From Nocardioides palaemonis (lineage in GTDB: Bacteria; Actinomycetota; Actinomycetes; Propionibacteriales; Nocardioidaceae): a stretch of 64,000 nt of DNA. Below, in pieces: positions 33,326-44,302 of this stretch (the first letter of the stretch is position 1; every line of letters begins with the position of its first letter). The translations under genes were made by a program, and so were the position numbers. The stretch is taken from positions 1 through 64,000 of the forward strand of contig NZ_JAGVQR010000003.1 in NCBI RefSeq assembly GCF_018275325.1. Direction: 5' to 3'. The notes under the pieces were generated by a model. That model did no database searches. It was not told the origin of the DNA and saw only the letters and a program-made list of their open reading frames with translations.

Positions 33326-33700
33326 TCAGCGCACGGTGAGCTTCGTGGAGCAGGACGAGCCGCCGGCGGGGGTGACGGTCAGCTTGAAGACGTCCTTGCC
33401 GGCGGTGTTGCGGCGGAAGGTGTCGAGGTCGAGCTCGCCCTCGTCGTCGGCCTTGAGGGTCCGCGAGACGGCGACCTTGCCCTCGTGGCGGATGGTGACC
33501 TTCCACTCGCTGAACGCGCGGGCGCCCTCGATGTCGGCGTCGACGTCCCAGCCGCCGCGCTCGCGGTCGACGTTCAGCTCGTAGGTCGCGCCGGCGCAGG
33601 TGCCGCGCCGCTCGACGTCGGCGCTGGCCGGCGCGGCGAGGGCGACGGTGCCGCCCGCGGCCGCGGCGAGCAGGGTGGTGCCGGCGATGAACTTCTTCAT
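33326..33700 (-). CDS. Small secreted protein (paralogue A)
   Basis: A 124-residue exported protein: signal peptide MKKFIAGTTLLAAAAGGTVA, cleavage near ASA-D, then a small beta-rich domain starting VERRGTCAGATYELNVDRER, with SEWKVTIRHEGKVAVSRTL and a final GGSSCSTKLTV. The two cysteines (GTCAGAT and SSCST) likely pair. The same plan recurs in the next gene upstream on this strand. It is convergent with the histidine kinase gene. A signalling or metal/ligand-binding role would be guesswork. Confidence 0.75.
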   Translation of the reverse strand: MKKFIAGTTLLAAAAGGTVALAAPASADVERRGTCAGATYELNVDRERGGWDVDADIEGARAFSEWKVTIRHEGKVAVSRTLKADDEGELDLDTFRRNTAGKDVFKLTVTPAGGSSCSTKLTVR

Positions 33701-33754
33701 GGGTCTCTCCTCTGGGTGGGGGTGGTGCGGGGGTCGGGGGTCAGGTCGGTCGGG

Positions 33755-34138
33755 TCAGGAGCCGAGGGTGGCCGTGCAGGGCTCGCCCTCGGCGGGCGTG
33801 AACGTGACGGCGTACGTCGCGTCGCCGGGCGCACCCGAGGCGAACGCGTCGACGTCGATCTCGCCGTCCTCGTCGGTGGTGCGGGAGCCGGTGAGCAGGG
33901 CGGTGTCGCCGCGCAGCAGCTCGACCTCCCACGCCTCGCCCGGGCCGGACGACTGGAGCTCGGCGCTGACCTCGGTCCCGCCGTCCTCGCCCTCCGCGCT
34001 GAGCTCCCAGGTCGCGCCACCGCAGGTGCCGCGCTCGGTCGCCTGAGCCTCGGCGCGGTCGTCGACGACCCACCAGGTCCCGAGCCCGACCACGACCGCG
34101 GCCGCTGCGACCCCGCCGATGACTGCCTTCTTCGCCAC
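33755..34138 (-). CDS. Small membrane-anchored or secreted protein (paralogue B)
   Basis: A 127-residue protein starting at GTG 34138 after a good AGGAGG. The N-terminus MAKKAVIGGVAAAAVVVGLG is an anchor or signal segment. The outer part begins ATERGTCGGATWELSAEGED and ends GEPCTATLGS, so the GTC-GGAT-WEL and C-terminal Cys match paralogue A, with the middle much diverged. The two genes are 54 bp apart in the same direction and are probably co-transcribed. Confidence 0.75.
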   Translation of the reverse strand: MAKKAVIGGVAAAAVVVGLGTWWVVDDRAEAQATERGTCGGATWELSAEGEDGGTEVSAELQSSGPGEAWEVELLRGDTALLTGSRTTDEDGEIDVDAFASGAPGDATYAVTFTPAEGEPCTATLGS

Positions 34139-34277
34139 GATGTCCTCCTGTGTCCTCGACGCCGGTCGGCGTCATGGAAGGAGGTTCGTACGACCGCGGC
34201 TAACCGCGCTCCAGCCGGTGGCTAAGGCCGCGCTAAGGCTCCCGGCTCGCGACCAACTTGCGCCGGCGGGCGGTGTC

Positions 34278-34402
34278 CCACCCACATTTCGGGCGCCGCG
34301 AACGTGGCTCAGCCACCGCCGACGGGCGCGGCGTACGCCGACACACCGTGAGCGGTGCGCCACCCACACTCGAGCGCTGGGAAAGGTGGGTCAGCCACCG
34401 CC
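34278..34402. repeat. Two diverged copies of an intergenic repeat
   Basis: A roughly 43-bp unit that begins CCACCCACA and ends CAGCCACCGCC occurs at 34278-34320 and 34360-34402 (period 82) in the 300-bp gap between paralogue B and nadE. Each copy can form a stem between its CCACCC start and GGTGG interior. No gene is recognised in this gap. Confidence 0.6.
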
Positions 34403-34438
34403 CGTACGACGGCGCCGCGGGCGCGGAGGAGCCGCCCC

Positions 34439-36481
<2,043 letters not shown>

Positions 36482-36516
36482 GCCGCCACTCTAGGGAAGC
36501 GCCCCCGCCCACCGCT

Positions 36517-36549
36517 GGTCGAGGAAGGACGAAGTCCTGTCACGAGACC
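36517..36549. repeat. Palindromic intergenic repeat (copy 1)
   Basis: Flanks GGTCGAGGA and GTCACGAGACC enclose a hairpin AGGAC-GAA-GTCCT. An equivalent element with different stem bases but preserved pairing lies at 53373-53407. It follows the GTG start side of nadE and has no promoter features. Confidence 0.65.
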
Positions 36550-36570
36550 CCCAGGCCGTCGGGCCCCGGG

Positions 36571-36665
36571 GTAGTCCAGTGGCGAGACGTCGCCGCGTCG
36601 GGGTAGTCCAGTGGCGAGACGTCGCCGAAAGCCCGCAGCGACGACAGAATCTCACTGGACTACCC
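36571..36665. repeat. Tandem plus inverted repeat upstream of the acetyltransferase gene
   Basis: GTAGTCCAGTGGCGAGACGT and five more bases occur at 36571-36595 and 36603-36627 (period 32). The reverse complement, CACTGGACTACCC, lies at 36653-36665. Either forward copy can pair with the inverted copy, giving two alternative hairpins just before the start codon at 36691. Confidence 0.7.
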
Positions 36666-36690
36666 GAGGGGTGACGGAGAGGCTGCCCCC

Positions 36691-37581
36691 ATGCCCCTCG
36701 AGATCACCGTGTGCAGCACCGACGCCGACTACGAGGCGTGGCGCTCGGTACGCCTCGCCGTGCTGCCCTACGAGCGCTGCGACCCGGCCGCCGAGCTCCG
36801 GCGGCAGGACGAGCGGGCGACCCGGCTGATGCTCCTGGCGCACGAGGACGGTGTGGTCGTCGGGTCCGGGCTGGCCGACCGGTCCGACTCCGCCGACATC
36901 GGCTCGGTGGCGCCGCGGGTGCTGCCCGGCTTCCGTCGCCGTCGCATCGGCACCGCCCTGCTCGAGCAGCTCGCGCGTCACCTCGAGGCCCACGACCTGG
37001 TGCGGGTCCGCGCCACCGTGGACGACGACGACTCGCTGGCCTTCGCGCACTGCCTCGGCTTCGAGGACACCGACCACGAGGTCGAGCAGACCCGCGCCGT
37101 CGTCGACCTGCCGCTCGTGCCGGAGGCCCCGGAGGGGGTCGAGGTGGTGCTGGCGAGCGAGCGGCCGGGCCTGTGGGAGGGGTCCTACGAGCGCTTCGGC
37201 CGCGAGGCCACGAGCGACTTCGCGCTGTCGACCGCACTCGACGTCACCCCCGAGCGGTGGGCGACGTCGTGGCTCGGCGACCCGATGTTCCTCGCCGTCC
37301 ACGACGGCGAGGTCGTCGGCTGCGCGGGCCTCGAGGTCGACACCGACGTGCCCGACCGCGCCGAGAACGCCCTCACCGCGGTCCGCCGCGACTGGCGCGG
37401 GCGCGGGCTGGCGGTGCACCTCAAGCTCCGCACCCTCCACTGGGCCGACGAGCACGGCATCCGCGAGGTCTACACGTGGACGCAGGACGGCAACGCCGCG
37501 ATGCGCGCCCTCAACACCCGCCTCGGCTACGCCACGACCCGGCGCAGCACGATGGTGGCGCGCCACCTGCCGCTGGGCTAG
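36691..37581 (+). CDS. GNAT acetyltransferase with two GNAT domains
   Basis: A 296-residue protein with two GNAT folds. The first has the acetyl-CoA loop VLPGFRRRRIGTALLEQLAR, and the second has AVRRDWRGRGLAVHLKLRTL with NGNAAMRALNTRLGY-like DGNAAMRALNTRLGYAT. Both keep the R/Q-x-x-G-x-G/A pattern. In double-GNAT proteins usually one domain is catalytic. The acetyl acceptor is unknown. The ATG at 36691 lies after an unusual repeat region that can fold into hairpins, which may influence expression. Next gene starts 10 bp downstream. Confidence 0.9.
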   Translation: MPLEITVCSTDADYEAWRSVRLAVLPYERCDPAAELRRQDERATRLMLLAHEDGVVVGSGLADRSDSADIGSVAPRVLPGFRRRRIGTALLEQLARHLEAHDLVRVRATVDDDDSLAFAHCLGFEDTDHEVEQTRAVVDLPLVPEAPEGVEVVLASERPGLWEGSYERFGREATSDFALSTALDVTPERWATSWLGDPMFLAVHDGEVVGCAGLEVDTDVPDRAENALTAVRRDWRGRGLAVHLKLRTLHWADEHGIREVYTWTQDGNAAMRALNTRLGYATTRRSTMVARHLPLG

Positions 37582-37591
37582 CGTCGCGAGC

Positions 37592-38761
37592 GTGCGCCAC
37601 CACCTCCGCACCACCTCGCTGTCCCTGTCCGTCGCAGCCCTCGTCGCCGGGCTCCTGACCGGGCTGTCGCCCAGCACCGCCGGTGACGTCTCGGTGGCGC
37701 CGAAGACGGGTGACCGCGCCTCGGCGCAGGCGCCGCGCCTGCGGGTGCGCACCGTCGTACGCCGTCTCGACCACCCGTGGGACGTGCAGCAGGCGCCGGG
37801 CGGCCGGCTGCTGGTCTCCGAGCGCGACCGGGCGCGGATCAGCGTCGTCCGCAAGGGGAAGCGGCGCACGCTCGCCGACCTGTCGCGGCTGGTCTGGGTG
37901 TCCGGCGAGACCGGCCTGATGTCGCTCGCCGTCGATCCGGCGCGACGCACGGTCTGGGCCTGCCACGGCAGCACCGAGGGCGGCAACCACGTCCAGGTCA
38001 GCCGCTGGCGGGCGGACAAGAAGTGGAAGCGGCTCGGCCACCGCCGGACCGTCCTCACCGGGCTCCCCTCGTCCTCCGGCCGGCACGGCGGCTGCCGGCT
38101 GCTGCTCGACCGCGACTCCGACGCACTGGTCGTCGGCACCGGCGACGCCGCGATCGGCACCAACCCGCGCGACCTCGACTCCCTCGGCGGCAAGACGCTG
38201 CGCGTGCACCGCCGCACCGGCGAGCCGATGGCCGACAACCCGTACGCCGACGCCACCACCGCGCGGCGGTTCGTGTGGACCTACGGCCACCGCAACGTGC
38301 AGGGCCTCGCCCAGCGCGCCGACGGCTCGTTGTGGTCGGTCGAGCAGGGCAGCTACCGCGACGACGAGGTCAACCTGCTCGTGCCGGGCGGCGACTACGG
38401 CTGGAACCCGGTGCCGGGCTACGACGAGTCGGTGCCGATGACCGACCAGTCGCTCCCGGGCGAGCAGCAGGAGGCGCGCTGGTCGTCCGGCGACCCGACG
38501 CTCGCCACGTCCGGCGGCGCCTGGGTCAGCGGCCGGCAGTGGGGTCGCCTCGACGGCACCCTCGCCGTCGCCGCGCTCAAGGCCTCGCGAATCGTGTTCC
38601 TCCGCTTCGACGCGCAGGGCTCGCTCGTCTCCGCCACCAGCCCGAAGGCGCTCCAGAAGTACGGCCGGCTGCGGTCGGTGACCTCGGCCCGCAACGGCGA
38701 CCTGCTCGTCACCACCGACAACGGCGGCGACGACCGGGTGCTGCGCGTCTCGCCCCGCTGA
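37592..38761 (+). CDS. Secreted PQQ-dependent sugar dehydrogenase-like protein
   Basis: A 389-residue exported beta-propeller enzyme of the soluble glucose/sorbosone dehydrogenase type. Signal segment: SLSLSVAALVAGLLTGLSPS. Motifs: LDHPWDVQQAPGGRLLVSER, GETGLMSLAVDP, the active-site-like GRHGGCRLLLDRD (usually GCHRGG-x-L-x-F-G), YGHRNVQGLAQRADGSLWS and GGDYGWNPVPGY. These are the conserved repeats of the GSDH family (Pfam GSDH). The usual His of the first is partly altered, so activity on sugars should not be assumed. GTG start 10 bp after the acetyltransferase stop. Confidence 0.9.
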   Translation: MRHHLRTTSLSLSVAALVAGLLTGLSPSTAGDVSVAPKTGDRASAQAPRLRVRTVVRRLDHPWDVQQAPGGRLLVSERDRARISVVRKGKRRTLADLSRLVWVSGETGLMSLAVDPARRTVWACHGSTEGGNHVQVSRWRADKKWKRLGHRRTVLTGLPSSSGRHGGCRLLLDRDSDALVVGTGDAAIGTNPRDLDSLGGKTLRVHRRTGEPMADNPYADATTARRFVWTYGHRNVQGLAQRADGSLWSVEQGSYRDDEVNLLVPGGDYGWNPVPGYDESVPMTDQSLPGEQQEARWSSGDPTLATSGGAWVSGRQWGRLDGTLAVAALKASRIVFLRFDAQGSLVSATSPKALQKYGRLRSVTSARNGDLLVTTDNGGDDRVLRVSPR

Positions 38762-38821
38762 CGGCGCCCACAGCCGCCGACCGGAGGGTTTGAGGTCGCG
38801 CCAGCGCGGTAGAAGGACTCC

Positions 38822-39346
38822 ATGGCGCCCCCTCCCGACGAGCCCGACCGGCCGCGCCGGCCCGACGCCGCGATGGCCGACCCCATGCTGCGGGTGCTGC
38901 GCGAGCGGCACCCGGAGGTCGACGTGGTGGTGCTCCCCCGCAACGAGCCGGCCCCCGCGGTCCCGACCCTCGACGCCGGCGCGCGCGACACCCTGGCGGC
39001 GGACGTCGAGGCCTCGCTCGACGGCCTGCTCGCGCGGGTGGTCACCGTCGCCGCGCCGATCGGGCGCGACGGTGGCTGGCACACCGACGAGTGGGGCCAG
39101 CAGTGGTACGAGTCGGTCGCCGTCGTCGGCCCCCTCGAGGAGGGGCTCAACGTCGCGCTCCTCCGCGCCACCGGACACGTCCTCGTCGGGCTCGGCTGGC
39201 AGGCCCGACCGGTCCCGGGCAGCCGCCCCCGCCTCGAGGCCCGCCGACGCGGCGGGCTGACCGCCACCGCGGCGGTCCGACCCGACGCGCTCGTCGTCAA
39301 GCTCCGCACCGTGCTGGTGCGCCCCGCCGCGGAGGCGGTCTCGTGA
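38822..39346 (+). CDS. Hypothetical protein, first gene of a DUF1023 cassette
   Basis: A 174-residue soluble protein (MAPPPDEPDRPRRPDAAMAD, then DPMLRVLRERHPEVDVVVLP). Its second half (EWGQQWYESVAVVGPLEEGL) reads like a small alpha/beta domain. No signal peptide or membrane helix. The GTGA overlap with the next gene ties it to the cassette of a WXG100-sized protein and a large DUF1023 hydrolase. A chaperone-like or secretion-related role is conceivable because such cassettes travel with ESX/type VII secretion, but no ESX gene is in this window. Confidence 0.75.
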   Translation: MAPPPDEPDRPRRPDAAMADPMLRVLRERHPEVDVVVLPRNEPAPAVPTLDAGARDTLAADVEASLDGLLARVVTVAAPIGRDGGWHTDEWGQQWYESVAVVGPLEEGLNVALLRATGHVLVGLGWQARPVPGSRPRLEARRRGGLTATAAVRPDALVVKLRTVLVRPAAEAVS

Positions 39347-39672
39347 CGCTCCAGGTGTGGACCGCGACCCTCGCGCAGGCGCGCACCGCGTGGGAGGAGC
39401 AGTCCGAGGCCCTCGACGGCCCCCGCAAGAACCTCGTCCAGGCCGACTCCGCGCTGCTCGGCGACGTCGTCGGCCCGGCGGCCGAGGCCTTCCTCACCAC
39501 CTGGGAGCAGCGCACCAAGGTGCTGCGCGACCAGGCCTCCGCGCACGCCGACGCGCTGGCCGCGTCGATGTACGACTTCCTGGTCACCGACCGGGAGAGC
39601 GTGCAGGCGACCCAGCAGCTGCTGATGTGGTCCGACCGCGACACCCAGCCGATCGAGGCGGTGGGCCCGTGA
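39343..39672 (+). CDS. Small helical WXG100-like protein
   Basis: A 109-residue, mostly helical protein with two long amphipathic segments (ARTAWEEQSEALDGPRKNLV and AFLTTWEQRTKVLRDQASAH). Size and helical hairpin fit the WXG100 superfamily, although a strict WXG turn is not seen. The GTG at 39343 overlaps the previous stop (GTGA), and its own stop overlaps the next GTG. In type VII systems such a protein pairs with its neighbour for export. Confidence 0.7.
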   Translation: MTLQVWTATLAQARTAWEEQSEALDGPRKNLVQADSALLGDVVGPAAEAFLTTWEQRTKVLRDQASAHADALAASMYDFLVTDRESVQATQQLLMWSDRDTQPIEAVGP

Positions 39673-41675
39673 CGACGATCGCCGTCCCCGCCTGGCTGCC
39701 CCTCGAGCCCGAGCTCGCCGTCCAGGAGTCCGCCGGCGCGGTGCTGACCGACGTGCGCGCGGCCGCGACCGCCGTCAGCGACGTCGCGTCCTGGGCGCAC
39801 GCCAACGGTGCTCCCGACGACTTCACGGGCGACGCCGCGGAGGCCGCCGCCCACGCCGCCACCCGGTTCGCCACCGACACCGACGCCGTCGGCGCCGCCC
39901 TCGAGCGCGGCGCGCTGGCGATCGACGCGTTCCTCACCGCCATGCGCACGCGACGCAGCGAGCACGCCGACCTGGTGGAGCGCCGCGGACACCTCAACGA
40001 CGCGCGCGACGACCTGCTGCGCCGCATCGAGTCCGCCACCGAGGACCAGGTCGACGCGCTCCAGGCGGAGGCCGCGACCCTGCGCGGACGCGTCGACACC
40101 TACGTCGCGGACCTGCAGGCCTGGCGCGACCGCGTCGACGCCGACGAGCAGGCCGCCGTCCGTGCGCTGGCCGCCGTCGACGAGCTCGCCGAGGGCTTGG
40201 CTGCGGCCGCCGACCCCGGCCGTACCGACACCGACGCCCTGGCCAGCGAGCTGCGCCGCCTCGGCACCGACACCGACGCCGTCAACGCGTGGTGGCAGGG
40301 ACTCAGCGAGGCCGAGCGCAACGCGCTGATCATCAGCGACCCCGACCTCGTCGGCAACACCAACGGCATCCCGACCGGCGACCGCGACGAGGCCAACACC
40401 TCCGCCGTGCAGCGCGACATCGAGTACCTCCTCGGCAAGCAGGCGTCCGGACACGAGCTCAGCGCGTCGGAGCAGCGCTGGCTGGAGAACGCGCAGTCGA
40501 TCGAGAAGGCGGTCGCCAACGCCTCCTCGGTGGAGTACGCCGCGCTCGGCGTCGACGCGTTCGTGATGGCCTACCAGCCGCACGCCTTCGGCGGCGACGG
40601 GATCGCCGCGGTCGCCTACGGCAACCCCGACACCGCCGACCACACCGCGGTCTACGTGCCGGGCATCATGCAGGACGGCACGCTGATCGACGAGAACGGC
40701 AACCAGGCGCTCAACCTCTACGAGGAGACGCTCAACCAGATGGCCGGCGAGGACCCGCCTCGCGCCGGGTCGGTGTCGACCATTGCCTGGATCGGCTACG
40801 ACTCCCCCAACTTCAACCCCGAGTCGAAGATGCCGTGGGACCTGGTCGACTCCGCCGGCGACGTGTCGCACACCGTCACCGAGGCCAACGCCCAGGCCGG
40901 CGGCGTCGCGCTGTCGCAGTTCGTCGACGGCCTCAACAGCACCCACACCGGCGGCGACCAGCCCCACCTGACCGTCATCGGCCACAGCTACGGCTCGACC
41001 ACGTCGGCCTACGCCGCGGCCGGCGGGATGGACGCCGACAGCCTGGTGCTGATCGGCAGCCCCGGCGCCAGCGAGGGCGTCCACCACGCGTCCGACCTCA
41101 ACATGCCCGAGGGCCAGGTCTTCGTGGGCGCCGCCGACAACGACCCCGTGTCGTGGATCGGCGGCGAGGACGGCCTCTTCCCCGGGTCGTGGGACGACAG
41201 CCTCGGCCTCGGTGCCGACCCCGCCCAGCACGACTTCGGCGCCACCGTCTTCGCCGTCGACAACGGCGAGGAGTTCCACGGGCCCGGCGGGCTGGTCGAG
41301 ACCGGCTTCATGGAGAACCACGTCAACTACTTCGACGACAAGAGCCCGACCCACGACAACGCGGCGCTGGTCAACATGGCCAACGTCGTCTCCGGCAACT
41401 CCGACGCGGTCGTCGACACCGGCGGCCGCACCCAGGAGGCGCACGACTACCTCTACGACTGGGCGGGCAACGAGGTGCAGCACCACGTCGTCGACCCGGT
41501 CGTCGACGGCGTCACCCACACCTACGAGCAGGTCCGCGACGGCGCCGTGCAGACCTACGAGCAGGTCCGCGACGGGGCGGTCCAGACCTACGAGGACGTC
41601 CGCGACGGCGTCGGCCGTGCGGTCGACGGGGCGCGCGACGCGTGGGACTCGGTGTGGCCGGACCACTGGCCGTGA
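39669..41675 (+). CDS. Large DUF1023 alpha/beta hydrolase with N-terminal WXG-like helices
   Basis: A 668-residue protein. Residues about 20-200 are helical and coiled-coil-like (EDQVDALQAEAATLRGRVDT), resembling a WXG100 or LXG-type module. Residues about 290-530 are an alpha/beta-hydrolase of the DUF1023 type with the nucleophile elbow VIGHSYGSTTSAYAA. A C-terminal tail repeats TYEQVRDGAVQ three times. No signal peptide, which fits type VII-like export through the N-terminal helices. DUF1023 proteins are thought to be lipases or esterases; some sit in polymorphic-toxin cassettes. The lipoprotein that follows could be its immunity or partner protein. Function inferred. Confidence 0.85.
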   Translation: MTTIAVPAWLPLEPELAVQESAGAVLTDVRAAATAVSDVASWAHANGAPDDFTGDAAEAAAHAATRFATDTDAVGAALERGALAIDAFLTAMRTRRSEHADLVERRGHLNDARDDLLRRIESATEDQVDALQAEAATLRGRVDTYVADLQAWRDRVDADEQAAVRALAAVDELAEGLAAAADPGRTDTDALASELRRLGTDTDAVNAWWQGLSEAERNALIISDPDLVGNTNGIPTGDRDEANTSAVQRDIEYLLGKQASGHELSASEQRWLENAQSIEKAVANASSVEYAALGVDAFVMAYQPHAFGGDGIAAVAYGNPDTADHTAVYVPGIMQDGTLIDENGNQALNLYEETLNQMAGEDPPRAGSVSTIAWIGYDSPNFNPESKMPWDLVDSAGDVSHTVTEANAQAGGVALSQFVDGLNSTHTGGDQPHLTVIGHSYGSTTSAYAAAGGMDADSLVLIGSPGASEGVHHASDLNMPEGQVFVGAADNDPVSWIGGEDGLFPGSWDDSLGLGADPAQHDFGATVFAVDNGEEFHGPGGLVETGFMENHVNYFDDKSPTHDNAALVNMANVVSGNSDAVVDTGGRTQEAHDYLYDWAGNEVQHHVVDPVVDGVTHTYEQVRDGAVQTYEQVRDGAVQTYEDVRDGVGRAVDGARDAWDSVWPDHWP

Positions 41676-41698
41676 GCCGGCGCACTAGCGTGGGCCGC

Positions 41699-42205
41699 AT
41701 GCGCCTGAGCACCGTCCTCGCCCTGGTCGGCCTCGCCGTGGCCACGTCGGCCTGCAGCACCGGCGGCGCCGGCTCCGACGACGTCTCCGCCCGCGACCGG
41801 GAGAAGCAGGCGGTCGACCTGGTGACCGAGGCGCTCCCCGTCGTCCGTGACGCGATGGGCGCCAGCAGCCTCGAGGTCGAGGGCGGCTGGGGCTCGTGCC
41901 CCGGCGGGGTCGGCCACGTCTACACCGGCGGCGGCACCCTCGTCGCCCCGAAGGGGCAGGTCGCCGAGCAGGTGCAGGCCGCCCGGACCGCGCTGGGCGA
42001 CGCCGGCTTCGACAACGTCAGCGACGCCGACGACTTCCTCGGCGTCACCCGCGACGAGGTCGAGCTCAGCCTCCAGCCCTCGCCCGCGCGCGGCGAGGGT
42101 GCCTGGTCGGTGACCTTCAAGGGGCCGTGCAAGCGCTACTCCGGCGACGACCAGGACTACGTCGACGCGCAAGGACTGGAGCCCGCGCGCACGCTCGTGG
42201 AGTGA
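41699..42205 (+). CDS. Lipoprotein
   Basis: A 168-residue lipoprotein with the signal MRLSTVLALVGLAVATSAC and the lipidated Cys in that lipobox. The mature part has Cys in WGSCPGGVGHVYTGGG and FKGPCKRYS that probably pair. The GTG 27 bp upstream (GTGA overlap with the hydrolase) is another possible start, but it would bury the signal. It directly follows the DUF1023 gene, so an immunity-type or accessory role in that cassette is possible. Confidence 0.8.
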   Translation: MRLSTVLALVGLAVATSACSTGGAGSDDVSARDREKQAVDLVTEALPVVRDAMGASSLEVEGGWGSCPGGVGHVYTGGGTLVAPKGQVAEQVQAARTALGDAGFDNVSDADDFLGVTRDEVELSLQPSPARGEGAWSVTFKGPCKRYSGDDQDYVDAQGLEPARTLVE

Positions 42206-42307
42206 TCGTGTGAGCCTCGACACAGGCGGCTACCACCGGGTTCGGCACTAGCCTGACGAGTGGTCCGTGGACTCCACCGGGGAGCTGCGAGATGACGAGA
42301 GGTGCCC

Positions 42308-43177
42308 ATGTCCGAGAAGCCCGAGAAGCCCGAGGAGACCGCCCCGTACGGCTCCGGCCCCGCTGCCCCGCAGGCCGCACCCGCGAAGCGCGTGCGCACC
42401 CACCACCTGCGCGAGATGAAGGAGCGCGGCGAGAAGATCACCATGCTCACGGCCTACGACATGTACACGGCCGCGACCTTCGACGAGGCGGGCATCGACC
42501 TGCTGCTCGTCGGTGACTCCGCCTCCAACAACGTGCTGGGCAACGAGACGTCGCTGCCGATCACCGTCGACGAGCTGCTGCCGCTCACCCGCGCGGTGTC
42601 CCGGTCGGTGAAGCGCGCGATGGTCGTCGGCGACCTGCCGTTCGGCAGCTACCAGGCCTCGCCCGAGCAGGGCTACCTCACGGCCGTCCGCTTCATGAAG
42701 GAGGCCGGCGCCCACTGCGTCAAGCTCGAGGGCGGCGCCGAGATGGCGCCGGTCATCGAGAAGTGCACCCGGGGCGGCATCCCGGTGATGGCCCACATCG
42801 GCTTCACCCCGCAGAGCGAGCACACGCTCGGCGGCTACCGCGTCCAGGGGCGTGGCGACGCCAGCGACCGGGTCATCGCCGACGCCCGCGCCGTGCAGGA
42901 CGCCGGCGCCTTCGCGGTCGTCATGGAGATGGTCCCCGGCGACGTGGCGGAGCGGATCAGCAAGGAGCTGACCATCCCTACCATCGGCATCGGCGCCGGT
43001 GCGGGCTGCGACGGGCAGGTGCTGGTCTGGCAGGACGCCTTCGGCCTGCGCACCGGCCGGATGGCGCGCTTCGTCAAGCAGTACGCCGACGTCCACCAGG
43101 TGCTGCTCGACGCGGCCCGGGCCTACGCCGACGACGTGCGGGGCGGGACCTTCCCCGGCCCCGAGCACACGTTCTGA
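42308..43177 (+). CDS. panB: 3-methyl-2-oxobutanoate hydroxymethyltransferase
   Basis: A 289-residue PanB, first committed enzyme of pantothenate synthesis, which transfers a hydroxymethyl group from methylene-tetrahydrofolate to ketoisovalerate. Visible family motifs are [69 protein letters not shown] and [19 protein letters not shown]. Metal ligands are the two Asp of VGDS and GDLP. The first 25 residues are a poorly conserved Pro/Glu-rich extension. Location after a hydrolase cassette and before map is unrelated to function. In M. tuberculosis panB also lies near glnE-glnA2. Confidence 0.95.
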   Translation: MSEKPEKPEETAPYGSGPAAPQAAPAKRVRTHHLREMKERGEKITMLTAYDMYTAATFDEAGIDLLLVGDSASNNVLGNETSLPITVDELLPLTRAVSRSVKRAMVVGDLPFGSYQASPEQGYLTAVRFMKEAGAHCVKLEGGAEMAPVIEKCTRGGIPVMAHIGFTPQSEHTLGGYRVQGRGDASDRVIADARAVQDAGAFAVVMEMVPGDVAERISKELTIPTIGIGAGAGCDGQVLVWQDAFGLRTGRMARFVKQYADVHQVLLDAARAYADDVRGGTFPGPEHTF

Positions 43178-43187
43178 CGCGAGCCGG

Positions 43188-43412
43188 TCAGCTGTCCGGC
43201 GTGCCGTCGGTGAGGCCGTCGCCCGACCCCGGGCCGTCGTCGTTCCACTTCGGGTCGTTGTCCCAGTCCTCGTTGCGCTCCTGCACCTTCTCCAGGGCGC
43301 GGGAGGCCTCGTCGGCCGACGCGTAGGGGCCGAGGCGGTCGGCGTTCTTGCAGCCGTCGCGCCCCTCGACCGTGTGGTGGGTCAGGCAGAACCAGTATTC
43401 GTTCTCGCTCAT
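43188..43412 (-). CDS. Small conserved hypothetical protein
   Basis: A 74-residue acidic protein: [20 protein letters not shown] at the N-terminus with Cys and two His, then [20 protein letters not shown] and a disordered acidic end. It looks like a tiny SPOR-like or zinc-binding protein common in this bacterial group. Convergent with panB, only 10 bp apart, and 22 bp from the divergent map start. Confidence 0.75.
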   Translation of the reverse strand: MSENEYWFCLTHHTVEGRDGCKNADRLGPYASADEASRALEKVQERNEDWDNDPKWNDDGPGSGDGLTDGTPDS

Positions 43413-43434
43413 GCGGCGAAACTACACTCGCGCC

Positions 43435-44283
43435 GTGTCTGCCGTAGCCCCTGCCGCCATCTCGCCACGCCGTGCCGTCCCCGCCTCGATCGTCCGTCCC
43501 GAGTACGTCGACCGCGAGGCTCCTGAGCGGTTCACCGGCGAGGAGGTCAAGGACGCCGAGACGATCGAGAAGATGCGCGTCGCCGGCCGGCTCGCTGCTC
43601 AGGCCCGCGAGCTGGTCGGACAGCACGTGGTCCCCGGCGTGACCACCGACGAGCTCGACCGGGTCGGCCACGAGTTCCTGTGCGACCACGGCGCGTACCC
43701 CTCCACGCTCGGCTACCGCGGCTTCCCGAAGTCGCTGTGCTCGAGCGTCAACGAGGTGATCTGCCACGGCATCCCCGACGCGCGCGTGGTCGAGGACGGC
43801 GACATCGTCAACATCGACATCACCGCCTTCCTCGACGGCGTCCACGGCGACACCAACGCCACGTTCCTCGCCGGCGACGTCGACGAGGAGTCGCGCCTGC
43901 TCGTCGAGCGGACCAGGGAGTCGCTCGACCGGGCGATCAAGGCCGTCAAGCCGGGCCGGCGGGTCAACGTCATCGGCCGGGTGATCGAGGCGTACGCCAA
44001 GCGGTTCGGCTACGGCGTGGTGCGCGACTTCACCGGCCACGGCATCGGCACCGCGTTCCACTCTGGCTTGATCATCCCGCACTACGACGACGAGCGCTTC
44101 GACGACGAGATCCGCGTCGGGATGACCTTCACCATCGAGCCGATGCTCAACCTCGGCACCCCCGACTACGACATGTGGGACGACGGCTGGACCGTCGTGA
44201 CCAAGGACCGCCGCCGCTCCGCGCAGTTCGAGCACACCCTGCTCGTCACCGAGACCGGCGCCGAGGTGCTCACCCACCCCTGA
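43435..44283 (+). CDS. map: Type I methionine aminopeptidase
   Basis: A 282-residue enzyme that removes the N-terminal Met of new proteins. The dinuclear metal ligands are in place: the two Asp of [20 protein letters not shown], His of [10 protein letters not shown], Glu of TIEPMLNLG and Glu of [11 protein letters not shown]. The substrate-side His is in [12 protein letters not shown]. An N-terminal extension of about 40 residues ([20 protein letters not shown]) is typical of actinobacterial forms. Starts at GTG 43435. The RNase P RNA begins 20 bp after the stop and may be read from the same or its own promoter. Confidence 0.95.
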   Translation: MSAVAPAAISPRRAVPASIVRPEYVDREAPERFTGEEVKDAETIEKMRVAGRLAAQARELVGQHVVPGVTTDELDRVGHEFLCDHGAYPSTLGYRGFPKSLCSSVNEVICHGIPDARVVEDGDIVNIDITAFLDGVHGDTNATFLAGDVDEESRLLVERTRESLDRAIKAVKPGRRVNVIGRVIEAYAKRFGYGVVRDFTGHGIGTAFHSGLIIPHYDDERFDDEIRVGMTFTIEPMLNLGTPDYDMWDDGWTVVTKDRRRSAQFEHTLLVTETGAEVLTHP

Positions 44284-44302
44284 GGCCCCTAGACTCCTCG
44301 CC

